Position numbers and translations under genes: made by a program. A stretch of 64,000 nucleotides of DNA from an uncultured Clostridia bacterium (lineage in GTDB: Bacteria > Bacillota > Clostridia > Christensenellales > Borkfalkiaceae). Below, one piece after another: positions 43,323 to 53,900 of the stretch (position 1 is the stretch's first letter; the number at the start of each line of letters is the position of its first letter). The stretch spans positions 1-64,000 of the forward strand of contig CAKNLK010000002.1 of NCBI GenBank assembly GCA_930989535.1, in the 5' to 3' direction. The notes below the pieces were generated by a model that made no database searches, was not told where the DNA came from, and saw only the letters and a program-made list of their open reading frames with translations.

Positions 43323-43739
43323 ATGAAACTGCTCTTTCTCAACGGCGTCAACCTGAACATGACCGGCCGGCGCGAAAAGGGTGTATACGGCACCGAAACG
43401 CTGGAAGATATCAACGCGCAAATCGCAAAATTCTGCAAAGAGCGCGGCGCGGAATGTGAATTTTTCCAGAGCAACCTTGAAGGGGAGCTGTGCACGAAGA
43501 TTCAGCAATCGGACGCGGACGGCATCGTGCTGAACGCGGGCGCATTCACCCATTACAGCTACGCCCTGCGCGACGCAATCGCCTCGGTGCAGACGCCCGT
43601 AGTCGAGGTGCACATGTCCAACGTGCATGCGCGCGAGGAGTTCCGGCATAAATCGGTCATCTCCGAGGTGTGCCGCGGCACCATCCTCGGCTTCGGCAAA
43701 AACAGTTATATTTTGGCGGCGGAGAGTTTTCTGTTATGA
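43323..43739 (+). CDS. aroQ: 3-Dehydroquinate dehydratase, type II
   Basis: A 138-residue dodecameric type II dehydroquinase. Motifs: LLFLNGVNLNMTGRRE (Asn, Arg), catalytic Tyr in GVYG, FFQSNLEGEL, LNAGAFTHYSYALRDAI and VEVHMSNVHAREEFRHKS, with the catalytic His. It is slightly shorter than the usual 145. AAAGGAGG precedes the start. It overlaps aroK by 4 nt. Confidence 0.94.
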   Translation: MKLLFLNGVNLNMTGRREKGVYGTETLEDINAQIAKFCKERGAECEFFQSNLEGELCTKIQQSDADGIVLNAGAFTHYSYALRDAIASVQTPVVEVHMSNVHAREEFRHKSVISEVCRGTILGFGKNSYILAAESFLL

Positions 43740-44257
43740 ACATAATCCTTTGCGGCATGATGGGTGCCGGCAAAACGACGGTCGGCATCAAAATTTCCGA
43801 TTTGACGGGCATGCGCTGGTACGATACGGACGACCTCATTACCCAGAAATACGGCAAAATATCGAGCATTTTCGAATTTTACGGCGAAGAGCGATTCCGC
43901 GAAATCGAGGCGGAAATCGTGCGCGGCATTGCGGGGGAGGATAACTGCGTCATCTCCACGGGCGGCGGCTGCGTTTTGAAGCCGGAAAACAGCGTTGCTT
44001 TCAAAGAGGGCGGCGGCAAAATCGTCTTTTTGAAAGTGGACATCGAAGTGCTGTTCGCCCGCACCGGGCACACGGGCGACGAGCGCCCTCTGCTCAAGAA
44101 TACGACCTTTGAAAAGATGAAGGCGCTGCTCGATTTCCGCACCCCCATTTACGAGGGCTGCGCCGATTATACAATCGACACAAACGGCAAAAATGTCGAA
44201 GAGGTTGCGCGCGAAATCGTTTCCGTATTCGGGCTGCCTCTTTTGGGTGCGAAATGA
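43736..44257 (+). CDS. aroK: Shikimate kinase
   Basis: A 173-residue P-loop kinase phosphorylating shikimate. Motifs: Walker A GMMGAGKTT (about 7-15), WYDTDDLI, FREIEAEIV, STGGGCVLKPEN and the lid region TGDERPLLKN with the catalytic Arg. Full length for the family. ATGA overlaps on both sides tie it to aroQ and the reductase gene. Confidence 0.94.
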   Translation: MNIILCGMMGAGKTTVGIKISDLTGMRWYDTDDLITQKYGKISSIFEFYGEERFREIEAEIVRGIAGEDNCVISTGGGCVLKPENSVAFKEGGGKIVFLKVDIEVLFARTGHTGDERPLLKNTTFEKMKALLDFRTPIYEGCADYTIDTNGKNVEEVAREIVSVFGLPLLGAK

Positions 44258-44964
44258 GCACCGTCCTCGTCACGGGTGGCTCGCGCGGCATCGGCCGCGC
44301 GATTTGCCTCGAGTTCGCGCGCGCCGGGTACGACGTCGCTTTCTGCTACTCGCAGGACGGGGCGGGGGCAGAGGAAACGGCGCGGCTGATTGCCGAGGCA
44401 GGCGCGGGCGCGTCCGTATTCCGGTGCGACGTGTCCGACGAGGCGCAGGTCGAAACGATGTTTAAAAGCGTGTTCGGGCTGTCCGTCCTCGTCAACAACG
44501 CGGGAGTCGCGCTGTACAGGCAGGTGCAGGATACCTCACTCGCCGATTGGCGCAAGGTGCTCTCCGTCAATGCGGACGGCGCTTTTCTGTGCACCCGCGC
44601 GGCGCTCTCCAAATTTCTGCAAAGGGGCGGCGGCAGCATCGTCAACGTCTCCTCGGTGTGGGGGGAGGAAGGCGGCTCGTGCGAGGCGGCGTACTCGGCG
44701 AGCAAGGCGGCGCTCATCGGCTTCACCAAGGCGTGCGCCAAGGAATTTGCTCCGTCCAACATCCGCGTCAACTGCGTCGCCTGCGGGTTCATCGAAACGG
44801 GCATGAACCGCCTCTCGGCGGCGGAGAGGGCGGAGTTTTTTGCAGGAGTTCCCCTCGGCAGGGCGGGCACGCCGGAGGAGGCCGCGGCGGCGGTGCGCTT
44901 CCTCGCCGAAAGCCGCTATATCACGGGCGAGGTTCTGCGCGTGAACGGCGGCATGCACATGTAG
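44254..44964 (+). CDS. Short-chain dehydrogenase/reductase (FabG/YmfI-like)
   Basis: A 236-residue classical SDR. Cofactor motif VTGGSRGIGRAI (about 6-17), NNAGVAL, catalytic Ser in NVSSVWG and Tyr-x3-Lys as YSASK (about 150), then a FabG-like C-terminus (RVNGGMHM). It could be a 3-oxoacyl-ACP reductase, or the YmfI-type reductase involved in EF-P modification. Coexpression with aro genes does not decide this. The 281-bp gap after it (44965-45245) holds no gene; a hairpin (GGGAG...CTCCC, about 45199-45231) lies near the end. Confidence 0.85.
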   Translation: MSTVLVTGGSRGIGRAICLEFARAGYDVAFCYSQDGAGAEETARLIAEAGAGASVFRCDVSDEAQVETMFKSVFGLSVLVNNAGVALYRQVQDTSLADWRKVLSVNADGAFLCTRAALSKFLQRGGGSIVNVSSVWGEEGGSCEAAYSASKAALIGFTKACAKEFAPSNIRVNCVACGFIETGMNRLSAAERAEFFAGVPLGRAGTPEEAAAAVRFLAESRYITGEVLRVNGGMHM

Positions 44965-45245
44965 CCGTCCGGCGGCGCGCGGAATGTTGCGCGGCCGCAG
45001 GCAGGGACAGAGCCGCGCGGCGGCGCGGAGAAACACTCCGTCCTATAGAAAAATGAGCGGCAGCTTTTGCCGTATTCGGCGCGTTCGCGGGCATGCGGGC
45101 GCGTTTTGCGCTCTTTTTTTGCCCTTTCGGCGATTTTTCAGCGAATTTTTTTGCGAAAAAAAAGGATTTTTTGCTTTTCCGTCGAATTTATAAATATGGG
45201 AGTGCGGCAAAAACCGCAATATTCGCTCCCGTGCGGGAGAATCCG

Positions 45246-46280
45246 ATGGACAAAGGGGAGGTTAAAAGGCGCACCTATGCGAAAGAGCGGGCGTATTTAT
45301 CCGAATACGCGTGCCTTTCGGAGAATACGCGCGGGCGGCTCCGCCCCGAAACGGCGTGCGACATGCGCACCGATTTCCAGCGCGACAGAGACCGCATCAT
45401 CTACAGCAAGGCGTTCCTGCGTCTGAAAAACAAGACGCAGGTGTTCTTTTCGCCCGAGGGCGACCATTTCCGCACCCGCATGACGCACACCATCGACGTG
45501 TCGCAGATTGCTCGCTCCATCGCGCGTTCGCTCGCGCTCAACGAGGATTTGGCGGAGGCCATCGCGCTGGGGCACGACTTGGGGCACACCCCCTTCGGCC
45601 ACGCGGGCGAGCGGGTTTTAAACAGCTTGTCGCCCGGCGGCTTCGAGCACAACGTGCAGTCTCTGCGCGTCGTCGACGTTCTGGAAAAGGAGGGGAAGGG
45701 GCTGAATCTCACCTTCGAGGTGCGCGACGGAATCCTTAACCACAAAAAGAGCGGCAAGCCGGCGACCTTGGAGGGCAAAGCCGTATCGCTCGCCGACCGC
45801 ATCGCCTACGTCAACCACGACATCGAGGACGCCATCCGCGCCGATTTATTGAAGGAGAGCGACTTGCCCCGCGCGGACGTCCGCGTTTTGGGCAATTCCT
45901 CGCGCGACCGCATCAACACGATGATTACCTCCATCTACGAAAACAGCATCGGCAAAAACGCGGTCACGATGGGGGAGAAGGAGGCGGCGGCGCTCGAGCA
46001 TCTGCGCGCGTTCATGTTCGAGAGGGTGTACATAACGCCCGTTTCGATGCAGGAAGAGGAGCGCGCCAAGCGCATGCTCTCCGCGATGTACGATTATTTC
46101 AGGAAAAACAAGGACAAGCTCCCAGCCTTTTATCTGGGGCTGTCCGAGCGATTCCCCCTCGAACAGGTCATCTGCGACTATCTCTCGTCCATGACGGATA
46201 AGTTCGCCGTCGCCGTGTTCGACAATATCTTTGTGCCGCACAGCTGGGCACTGACGCAAAAGGATATCGAAGAATTATAA
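45246..46280 (+). CDS. dgt: dGTP triphosphohydrolase-like HD protein
   Basis: A 344-residue HD-domain protein of the Dgt-like family that hydrolyses dNTPs. The metal site is RMTHTIDVSQIARSI (H) with GHDLGHTPFGHAGE (HD), about residues 80-125, and DIEDAIRAD provides the later Asp. The N-terminal RPETACDMRTDFQRDRDRIIYSKAFLRLKNKTQVF is typical. ATG 45246 follows GGGAGA; an earlier in-frame start at 45093 is in noncoding-looking sequence. It lies upstream of dnaG-sigA, the standard clostridial order. Confidence 0.92.
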   Translation: MDKGEVKRRTYAKERAYLSEYACLSENTRGRLRPETACDMRTDFQRDRDRIIYSKAFLRLKNKTQVFFSPEGDHFRTRMTHTIDVSQIARSIARSLALNEDLAEAIALGHDLGHTPFGHAGERVLNSLSPGGFEHNVQSLRVVDVLEKEGKGLNLTFEVRDGILNHKKSGKPATLEGKAVSLADRIAYVNHDIEDAIRADLLKESDLPRADVRVLGNSSRDRINTMITSIYENSIGKNAVTMGEKEAAALEHLRAFMFERVYITPVSMQEEERAKRMLSAMYDYFRKNKDKLPAFYLGLSERFPLEQVICDYLSSMTDKFAVAVFDNIFVPHSWALTQKDIEEL

Positions 46281-46365
46281 AACGCAAAGGGCGCGGCCGC
46301 TCCGAAAGGAACACGCCCGCGCCGTCTGCAAGGGCGCCCGCGCTGCGGGCGGGATAGGTGTTGCC

Positions 46366-48144
46366 ATGGCGAAGGGACTGGATCCTGAATATCTGCAACA
46401 ACTGAAGAGCAAAAACGACTTGGTCGAAGTGGTCGGCGCGTACGTGCCGCTCGAGCGCAAGGGGGGAAACTGGTGGGGGCGCTGCCCGTTCCATCACGAA
46501 AAGACCCCCTCGTTCTCCGTCAACGCCGAAAACCAGTTTTACCACTGTTTCGGCTGCGGCGTCAGCGGCGACGTGATTAGCTTCATCCGCGAAATCGAGT
46601 CGGTCGACTTCATGGACGCAGTCAAAATCCTCGCCGAGCGCGCAAAGATGCCCGTTCCCGAGATGAACTTCGACACCGAAAAGACCGCCGAACAGAAGCG
46701 CAAGCGGGACGCAATCTTAAAAATCCTGCGCGACTGCGCGCATTTTTACCTCAACAACCTCAATTCCGGCCGCGCCGACGCGCACGTGCAGTACATTCTG
46801 GACAGGAAGCTCGCGTCCGCCACCGTGCGCAAATTCGGCCTCGGCGCCTCGCTCGATTTCAAGAGCCTGCCGCAGTACCTCTTGGACAAGGGGTACCGCC
46901 GCGACGATGTTTTGGACAGCGGCGCGGTCATCGAGTCGGAAAAGAACAGGCGGCTGACCGACGCGCAGGCGGGGCGGCTCATCTTTCCCATCATCAACGC
47001 CATGGGCGATGTCATCGCTTTCGGCGGGCGGGTGCTGGAAAAGACGGATTTCGCCAAATACAAGAACACCCGCGAAACGCTCGTGTTCAACAAGAGCAAA
47101 AACTTATACAACATCAACCAAATCAAAAAGCTCAAACAGGCGGAGGGCATCAAGTCGCTCATCATGGTCGAGGGGTACATGGACACCATTTCCCTCTTTC
47201 AGGCGGGCTTCCGCAACGTGGTCGCGAGCATGGGCACCGCCCTCACCAAAGACCAGGCGCGCCTTGCCAAGCGGTATGCCGACACCGTGTATATCAGCTA
47301 CGACGGCGACTTTGCGGGGCAGAAGGGCGCCATCCGCGGGCTGGAAATCTTGCGCGACGAGCAGGTCAACGTGCGCGTGGTGCCGCTGCCCGAGGGGCTC
47401 GACCCCGACGACGTCATCAAGCGGCAGGGCTACGAGGGGTACCAAAACTGCCTCGACGCCGCCATGCCCCTCATCGACTTCAAGCTGGAAATCTTGCGGC
47501 GGCAGTACGATTTGACGAAAACGGAGGACAAGCGCAATTACATCGCCGAGGCGCTCAAGGTCATCGGCGAGGCGGAGAGCGCCAGCCTGCGCGAGGATTT
47601 GCTCAAGCAGGTGCGCGACAAGACGGGCGTCACCTACGAATCGCTGAAGCGCGACTTGGACAACCTCCCCGAACACCCGAAGGAGGTACAGCCCGAATCC
47701 TTCCCCGTCAAGGAGGACGGCGCCGACCGCAACGTCAAGGCGTGCCGCTTTATCCTCGCATCCGTGCTGTTCGGCGCGAAATATGCGAAAAATTTCGACC
47801 TTTCGCGTGTCTCTTTCGACAATTCCGTGCATAATACTATTGCGGAATATATTAAAATGCGCCAAAAAAACGGCGAACCCGTGCGCGCGAGCGCGCTGTT
47901 CGACATCTTCGACGAAGATACTCCCGAACTCTCGCAGATACTCGATTTGAGCCTGGGGGAGAGTTTGGAGGGGGAGGGCGCGGCGCGCTACTTTGACGAC
48001 TGCGTGCGCACTCTCGAGCGGGCGAGGCTGGAAGAGGAGCTCGCCAGGTACAGCGCCCTGTGCGACGCGGAGACCGACCTCGCGAAAAAGAAGCAAATCA
48101 CGCGCAAAATTTTAGAACTTACCATTCAACTGAAAAACTTTTAA
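46366..48144 (+). CDS. dnaG: DNA primase
   Basis: A 592-residue primase that lays RNA primers for replication. The N-terminal CHC2 zinc finger is CPFHHEKTPSFSV...FYHCFGCG (about 40-67). The TOPRIM core is IMVEGYMDTISLFQAGFRNVVASMGTAL (about 262-290) and YDGDFAGQKG. The C-terminal DnaB-interacting region is helical and shorter. In an operon with sigA 25 nt downstream, forming the macromolecular synthesis block. Confidence 0.96.
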   Translation: MAKGLDPEYLQQLKSKNDLVEVVGAYVPLERKGGNWWGRCPFHHEKTPSFSVNAENQFYHCFGCGVSGDVISFIREIESVDFMDAVKILAERAKMPVPEMNFDTEKTAEQKRKRDAILKILRDCAHFYLNNLNSGRADAHVQYILDRKLASATVRKFGLGASLDFKSLPQYLLDKGYRRDDVLDSGAVIESEKNRRLTDAQAGRLIFPIINAMGDVIAFGGRVLEKTDFAKYKNTRETLVFNKSKNLYNINQIKKLKQAEGIKSLIMVEGYMDTISLFQAGFRNVVASMGTALTKDQARLAKRYADTVYISYDGDFAGQKGAIRGLEILRDEQVNVRVVPLPEGLDPDDVIKRQGYEGYQNCLDAAMPLIDFKLEILRRQYDLTKTEDKRNYIAEALKVIGEAESASLREDLLKQVRDKTGVTYESLKRDLDNLPEHPKEVQPESFPVKEDGADRNVKACRFILASVLFGAKYAKNFDLSRVSFDNSVHNTIAEYIKMRQKNGEPVRASALFDIFDEDTPELSQILDLSLGESLEGEGAARYFDDCVRTLERARLEEELARYSALCDAETDLAKKKQITRKILELTIQLKNF

Positions 48145-48169
48145 CTTTAACGGAGGATAACTTTTTTTC

Positions 48170-49225
48170 ATGAGCGTATCCGAGCAGAAACTCAACGAAA
48201 TTTTAAAACAAATCATCGCGGAATACAGGCAGAAGGGGAGCATCTCCACCAACACCCTGTGCGACATCCTCGAAAAAATCGACACCAGCCCCGACCAAAT
48301 CGACTATATCTATAAGTCCATCGGCGAGGCAGGCATCCAGATTGTCGACGAGGACGAGCGCGACCGCGAGCTGTTCGAGCAGGCCCTGCGCGACATCGGG
48401 CTGGACGACCCCGTCAAGATGTACTTAAAGGATATCGGCCGCGTGCCTCTCCTCTCGGTGGACGAGGAAATCGAGCTTGCGCGCAAGATGCAGGACGGCG
48501 ACGAGGCGGCAAAAAAGCGCCTCTCCGAAGCCAACCTGCGCCTCGTCGTATCCATCGCAAAGCGGTACGTCGGCAGGGGAATGCTCTTCCTCGATCTGAT
48601 TCAGGAGGGCAACCTCGGGCTCATGAAGGCTGTGGAAAAGTTCGACTACCAGAAGGGCTTTAAGTTCTCCACCTACGCAACTTGGTGGATACGGCAGGCG
48701 ATTACCCGCGCCATCGCCGACCAGGCGCGCACCATCCGCATCCCCGTGCATATGGTGGAAACCATCAACCGCCTGACGCGCGCCTCGCGCATTCTCCTGC
48801 AGCAGCTCGGCCGCGAACCCACGCCCGACGAAATCGCCAAAGAACTGAATATGCCCGTCGACCGCGTCCGCGAAATTCAGAAAATCGCGCAGGACCCCGT
48901 CTCCCTCGAAACGCCGATCGGCGAGGAGGAGGATTCGCACCTGGGCGACTTCATCGAGGACGACCGCGCGACGACTCCGTCCGATTCCGTCGCGGCGACC
49001 ATGCTCAAAGAGCAGCTGATGGGCGTTTTGGATACGCTCACCCCGCGCGAGGAAAAGGTGCTGCGCCTGCGCTACGGCATCGACGACGGCAAGCCCCGCA
49101 CCCTCGAGGAAGTGGGCAAGGAATTCAACGTCACCCGCGAGCGCATCCGCCAGATCGAGGCGAAGGCGCTGCGCAAACTGCGCCACCCTTCGCGCAGCAA
49201 AAAGCTGAAAGATTTCCTCGATTAA
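48170..49225 (+). CDS. sigA: Primary sigma factor SigA (RpoD)
   Basis: A 351-residue housekeeping sigma-70. Region 1.1 is short; region 1.2 [17 protein letters not shown]; region 2 [62 protein letters not shown]; region 3 [14 protein letters not shown]; region 4.2 [34 protein letters not shown]. All core regions are intact. This explains the consensus TTGACA/TATAAT promoters seen throughout the window. GGAGGATAAC precedes the ATG. Confidence 0.97.
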   Translation: MSVSEQKLNEILKQIIAEYRQKGSISTNTLCDILEKIDTSPDQIDYIYKSIGEAGIQIVDEDERDRELFEQALRDIGLDDPVKMYLKDIGRVPLLSVDEEIELARKMQDGDEAAKKRLSEANLRLVVSIAKRYVGRGMLFLDLIQEGNLGLMKAVEKFDYQKGFKFSTYATWWIRQAITRAIADQARTIRIPVHMVETINRLTRASRILLQQLGREPTPDEIAKELNMPVDRVREIQKIAQDPVSLETPIGEEEDSHLGDFIEDDRATTPSDSVAATMLKEQLMGVLDTLTPREEKVLRLRYGIDDGKPRTLEEVGKEFNVTRERIRQIEAKALRKLRHPSRSKKLKDFLD

Positions 49226-49235
49226 AGAGGCCGGC

Positions 49236-49910
49236 ATGAAGCAAACCAAGCGCATCCGCCTTTTATGCGGGCAGCTCGCCCCCTGCGAAACGTTTGCCGA
49301 CGTCGGCTGCGATCACGGCTACTGCACGCAGTATATGTTGGAAGAAAATCTCTGCCGCCGCGCCGTCGTCTCCGACATCAGCGCGGGCAGCCTTTCCAAG
49401 GCGGAAAAATTGCTTTCTGCCTACATAGCCGAGGGGCGGGTTGCGCCCGTGTGCTGTCCGGGTTTGGAAAAAATCCCGCGCGATACCGAGCAGGTGCTCA
49501 TCGCCGGCATGGGCGGAGAGGAGATTCTAAGCATCCTGCGGGAAGGTTTTCTGCCCCCCGCGCTCGTCTTGCAGCCCATGCGCCACGCCCCCAAGGTGCG
49601 CGCGTATCTGTTGGAAAACGGCTATTCCATCGTGCGCGATTTCACCTTTTTCGACGGAAAGTTTTACGACGTTCTGCGCGCCGAGTTTCCCGCTTACCGC
49701 GGGGCGGCGGTGCGGAGCTACGGGGAGAGGGAGCTTACATTCGGGTTTGACAATATCCGTTCCCCTTCGCCCGATTTTCTCCAAATGCTGGAGGAGGAAA
49801 TGCGCAAGTGCCGCGCACGGCTCGCGGCGGCGCAAAAGCCCGTTCCCGCGGTGGAGGAAAAATTGCGGCGCATTACGGAGGTATACCATGACCTTGCGCG
49901 AAGTGTATGA
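49236..49910 (+). CDS. trmK: tRNA (adenine-22-N1)-methyltransferase
   Basis: A 224-residue SAM enzyme that methylates A22 of tRNAs. The SAM motif FADVGCDHGYCTQYML (about 20-35), SDISAGSLSKAEKLL, LIAGMGGEEI and LVLQPMRHAPKVRAYL match TrmK (COG2384). The C-terminal coiled coil is present (last 35 residues). It lies 10 nt after sigA and overlaps the nif3-like gene by 23 nt, an arrangement conserved in many Bacillota. Confidence 0.93.
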   Translation: MKQTKRIRLLCGQLAPCETFADVGCDHGYCTQYMLEENLCRRAVVSDISAGSLSKAEKLLSAYIAEGRVAPVCCPGLEKIPRDTEQVLIAGMGGEEILSILREGFLPPALVLQPMRHAPKVRAYLLENGYSIVRDFTFFDGKFYDVLRAEFPAYRGAAVRSYGERELTFGFDNIRSPSPDFLQMLEEEMRKCRARLAAAQKPVPAVEEKLRRITEVYHDLARSV

Positions 49911-50673
49911 GCGTATCGACGCGCTCTATCCCAAAAAAATCAGCGACGACTATGTAAAGACGTACGGCGGGCACGACAACAGCGGCATTTTACTCAATCC
50001 CGAGCGGGAGGTTGCGGGTGCGCTGTTCTCCCTCGATTTGTCCCTCGCGGCAATCGAGGAGGCGAAAAAGACGGGCAAAAACCTCATCGTCACGCATCAT
50101 CCCGCCATCTTTTTCCCCATTTCGAACATTCTGCGGAGCGATGCGCTCGGCGCGCGGCTGATTGCCTGTTTAGAGGCGGGCATCGGCGTCATCTCCATGC
50201 ACCTCAACTGCGACTGCGCCCGCGGCGGCATCGACGAGAGCCTCGCCCTTGCCTTGGGCGCGGAAAGCGTTCCCGCCCCGCAGGAGCCGCTGGAAAACGG
50301 CGGCTACGGCAGAATTTTCCCCGTCAAAGAGCAGACGCTCTCCGCCTTTGCGGAGCGCGCCAAGCGCGAGCTTGGCACATCCCGCGCCTTCGTGTACGGC
50401 GAGGGAGACAGGAAAATCGGGCGCGTCGCGTCCTTTTGCGGCTCGGGCGTCGACGGCGGCGCCGTCGCGCGCGCGAAGGCGCAGGGCGCGGACGTCATCG
50501 TTTCGGCGGACATCAAGCACAACTACATCTGCGACGCGCTGGAAGCGGGTATGTGTGTGGTGCAGCTCACCCATTATGCGAGCGAAAATTACGGATTCAA
50601 GAAAATATATCAGAGCCTCGAAGGCAAGCTGGGCGTTCCGTGCGCATATCACGAGGACGCGTGCATGTTGTAA
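49888..50673 (+). CDS. Nif3-like dinuclear metal centre protein (DUF34)
   Basis: A 261-residue protein of the NIF3/YqfO family. It has the metal-binding LIVTHHPAIFFP (HH, about 68), MHLNCDCARGGIDESLA (with Asp in place of the common N-x-D-x-A-H segment partly varied) and a C-terminal THYASE (His, Glu). It is the compact form without the inserted PII-like domain. Proposed to act as a GTP cyclohydrolase-type or nucleotide-binding protein; function unproven. ACGGAGGT precedes ATG 49888; coupled to trmK. Confidence 0.9.
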   Translation: MTLREVYERIDALYPKKISDDYVKTYGGHDNSGILLNPEREVAGALFSLDLSLAAIEEAKKTGKNLIVTHHPAIFFPISNILRSDALGARLIACLEAGIGVISMHLNCDCARGGIDESLALALGAESVPAPQEPLENGGYGRIFPVKEQTLSAFAERAKRELGTSRAFVYGEGDRKIGRVASFCGSGVDGGAVARAKAQGADVIVSADIKHNYICDALEAGMCVVQLTHYASENYGFKKIYQSLEGKLGVPCAYHEDACML

Positions 50674-50694
50674 AGGGCATAAGGAGGTAAAAAT

Positions 50695-51396
50695 ATGATT
50701 GACGAACTTTTGAAATACCAGGAGGCGGACGGAAAGCTCCGCGCCATCGAGCAGGAAATCGCGGCGACGGACGAGCGCAAAAAGTACATGGCGGCGCGCA
50801 AATTTTTGGAAAAGGCGCCCGAAAAGCTGGAGGCGCTGGACGCGAAGGCTTCCGAGCTTAAACACATCTTCGAACTTCTGGAAAAGAAATACGCCGAAAT
50901 CGCCGATACCATCAAGGACTATGAAAACCTCGACGAGATGGTGGACGAGCAGGGGGGCGAAATTTCCTTCTATAAAAAGAACGCCTCGCAGATAGCGGAC
51001 AACCTGCGCGCGCTGAAAGGGGATATCAACAAGCTCGTCGCGCAAATCGAGGCGGCTTCCTCCGAGTATGCGGCGGCGAAAAAGCAGACCATCGCCATGC
51101 AGAAGCAGTACAAGGAATACAAGGTCAAATACAGCGAAGTCAAGGAAAAGCACGCCGCGGAAATCGCCGCCATCGAGGCGGAGCTTGCCAAGCTCGCCAA
51201 GGGCGTGCCCGAAACCACCCTCGCCAAGTACAAGGCGAAGCGCAAGGAAAAGGTTTTCCCCGTCGTGTGCGAGGTCACGGGCAACCGCTGCCCCGGCTGC
51301 GGCATGGAGCTTTCGATTGCGGAACTTTCCAAACTGACGGACGGCAACTTTATCGAATGTGACAGCTGCCGCCGCATCCTGTTCAAAAAGAAGTAA
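50695..51396 (+). CDS. Coiled-coil protein with C4 zinc ribbon (DUF164-like)
   Basis: A 233-residue protein: residues about 5-175 form a long, charged antiparallel coiled coil, followed by a zinc ribbon CPGCGM...ECDSCRRIL (two CxxC pairs, about 200-228). This matches the zf-RING_7/CT398 family found beside nif3-like genes. Its role is unknown, possibly nucleic-acid binding. AAGGAGG precedes the start. It is last of the dgt-to-51.4 kb run and ends in a terminator. Confidence 0.88.
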   Translation: MIDELLKYQEADGKLRAIEQEIAATDERKKYMAARKFLEKAPEKLEALDAKASELKHIFELLEKKYAEIADTIKDYENLDEMVDEQGGEISFYKKNASQIADNLRALKGDINKLVAQIEAASSEYAAAKKQTIAMQKQYKEYKVKYSEVKEKHAAEIAAIEAELAKLAKGVPETTLAKYKAKRKEKVFPVVCEVTGNRCPGCGMELSIAELSKLTDGNFIECDSCRRILFKKK

Positions 51397-51414
51397 ATCG
51401 TATACAAAACGACG

Positions 51415-51449
51415 GAGCCGCCCCGAAAATTCGGGGCGGCTCTCCTTTA
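51415..51449 (+). terminator. Terminator of the dnaG-sigA cluster
   Basis: GAGCCGCCCCGAA (51415-51427) pairs with TTCGGGGCGGCTC (51430-51442), followed by tccttt. Confidence 0.8.
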
Positions 51450-51450
51450 C

Positions 51451-51485
51451 AAAAAACAAGAGCTGCCCCGGCTGGGGCAGCTCTT
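51451..51485 (-). terminator. Terminator of the - strand lipoprotein gene
   Basis: AAGAGCTGCCCC (51458-51469) pairs with GGGGCAGCTCTT (51474-51485). On the - strand the stem is followed by a T run (plus-strand A tract at 51451-51456). Confidence 0.85.
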
Positions 51486-51499
51486 TTGCTGAATGCCTT

Positions 51500-52486
51500 T
51501 TAATCGTCGTCGCGGTCAAAGCGCTCCATCTGCGTGCGCTTGCCCGCGTATTCGTAAACGTAGTGCGAATTTCCGTCTGCGTCCGTCTCGATGCTCACGC
51601 GGTAGCTCTGCGAGCCGTTCTTGTCGCCCACGCGGATGCGGATGTATTCCTGGCCGCGCTCCGTCTCCTTTTCAAAGTAGAAAATCTGCGTCTGCCCGTC
51701 CTTGAGCAAGGAGAGTTTGATTTCCGTCTCGCGCCCTTCCTGCTCGTATTCGAAGGCGCTGCGCTCGATAACCTGCCTGCCCTCGAGGATGGAATACACG
51801 TATTCCTGCTCCGATTCGTTGCCCTCGGTTTCCTGCGCCTGCTCTACGCGCATGCTCCGCGTTTCGCTCAGCGTCACCCAAAAGTTCGTTTCGCTCTCGC
51901 TCTCGCTGCCCTCGTTTTCCGTTTCCCGCTCGCCGCGCATCGCGTACTGCTGCCCGTCTACAATGAGGATGCCTTCGATGGAGTATTCTTCCTCCGTCTC
52001 ATCGAAATCGTCATCGTCGTCATCGTCGTAGTCGGGGCGGAGGGTTTCATTATAGTACATCGTGTACGAAAGGGTGTTGCCGAGGATGTCCTTGTAGGTC
52101 ACTTCCGCCTTTTTCGCATAGTCGGGGAGGTCGCTTTCGCCCTCCGTCATGCCGAACGCGCCGTCGGAGAGCAGGCTCTCCACGAGCATCATATATTCGT
52201 TGAGCGCCGCGATGGTTTCCTCGTCGGTAACGACGCCGCTCTGCGCGAGTACTGTCAGCCCCTTCGCCTGCGCGAGCGCCTGGGCGCTGCCGCCGTTCAT
52301 CGAGGAGATGAGCGTGCCCGCCGTCGCCGCGGAAAAGCCGTATACATCTTCGGTGGTGGTCAAATCGTCGAATTTGTTGTCGTTCGACGCGTTGTTCCTG
52401 TTTCCTCCCTCGCCGCAAGCCGTAAATCCAATCGCCAACGCGAGCAATGCGAGCGCCGCAAGGATTGTCAAAAGTGTCTTTTTCAT
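51500..52486 (-). CDS. Acidic lipoprotein, paralogue of the ECF partner protein
   Basis: A 328-residue secreted lipoprotein. Signal peptide MKKTLLTILAALALLALAIG with lipobox FTAC (Cys about 24). The mature part parallels the anti-sigma-like protein encoded at 52719-53900: both share YxFSAA/YAYSAA, VESLLSD, DxLGxTxxYTMYYN, EEEYxIEGIL-VDG and RGE-ETE segments, and both are rich in Asp/Glu with a poly-Asp run (about 165-172). This suggests a domain seen twice. Its promoter (52544-52572) matches that of the sigma operon, so it is probably an ECF target. Start 52486 follows GGAGAC. Function unknown, perhaps cation binding. Confidence 0.82.
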   Translation of the reverse strand: MKKTLLTILAALALLALAIGFTACGEGGNRNNASNDNKFDDLTTTEDVYGFSAATAGTLISSMNGGSAQALAQAKGLTVLAQSGVVTDEETIAALNEYMMLVESLLSDGAFGMTEGESDLPDYAKKAEVTYKDILGNTLSYTMYYNETLRPDYDDDDDDDFDETEEEYSIEGILIVDGQQYAMRGERETENEGSESESETNFWVTLSETRSMRVEQAQETEGNESEQEYVYSILEGRQVIERSAFEYEQEGRETEIKLSLLKDGQTQIFYFEKETERGQEYIRIRVGDKNGSQSYRVSIETDADGNSHYVYEYAGKRTQMERFDRDDD

Positions 52487-52543
52487 TTTGGTTGTCTCCT
52501 TTTTTGATTTTTTGAAAGCTCTTTCGCTTTCCCTGTACACATC

Positions 52544-52572
52544 TATAACAGCGGAAAAAAGCGGATTGTTGG
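52544..52572 (-). promoter_or_regulatory. ECF-type promoter of the lipoprotein gene
   Basis: On the - strand CCAACAA (52572-52566), 15 bp, TGTTATA (52550-52544). The same boxes, spacing, and a CTTTTT(T)CC spacer core recur before the ECF sigma gene at 54440-54468. The rest of the 52487-52718 gap shows no gene. Confidence 0.72.
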
Positions 52573-52718
52573 AAAAAAATCAAAAATATAAAAATTTTTT
52601 TGAAAACAGTATGCGCAGAAATTATTTTTTTATCGCGCGCCGCATTCCGGCAGGCGATCCGCTCCGCGCATAGAAAAGGGGAAAGGGCGCGTGCCCTTCC
52701 CCCGAAAAACTCCTCGGT

Positions 52719-53896
<1,178 letters not shown>

Positions 53897-53900
<4 letters not shown>

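Noticed and set aside
44965..45245. A gene or RNA between the reductase and dgt
   Set aside because: Apart from a hairpin near 45199-45231 nothing convincing is present; frames here look like random GC-rich sequence.
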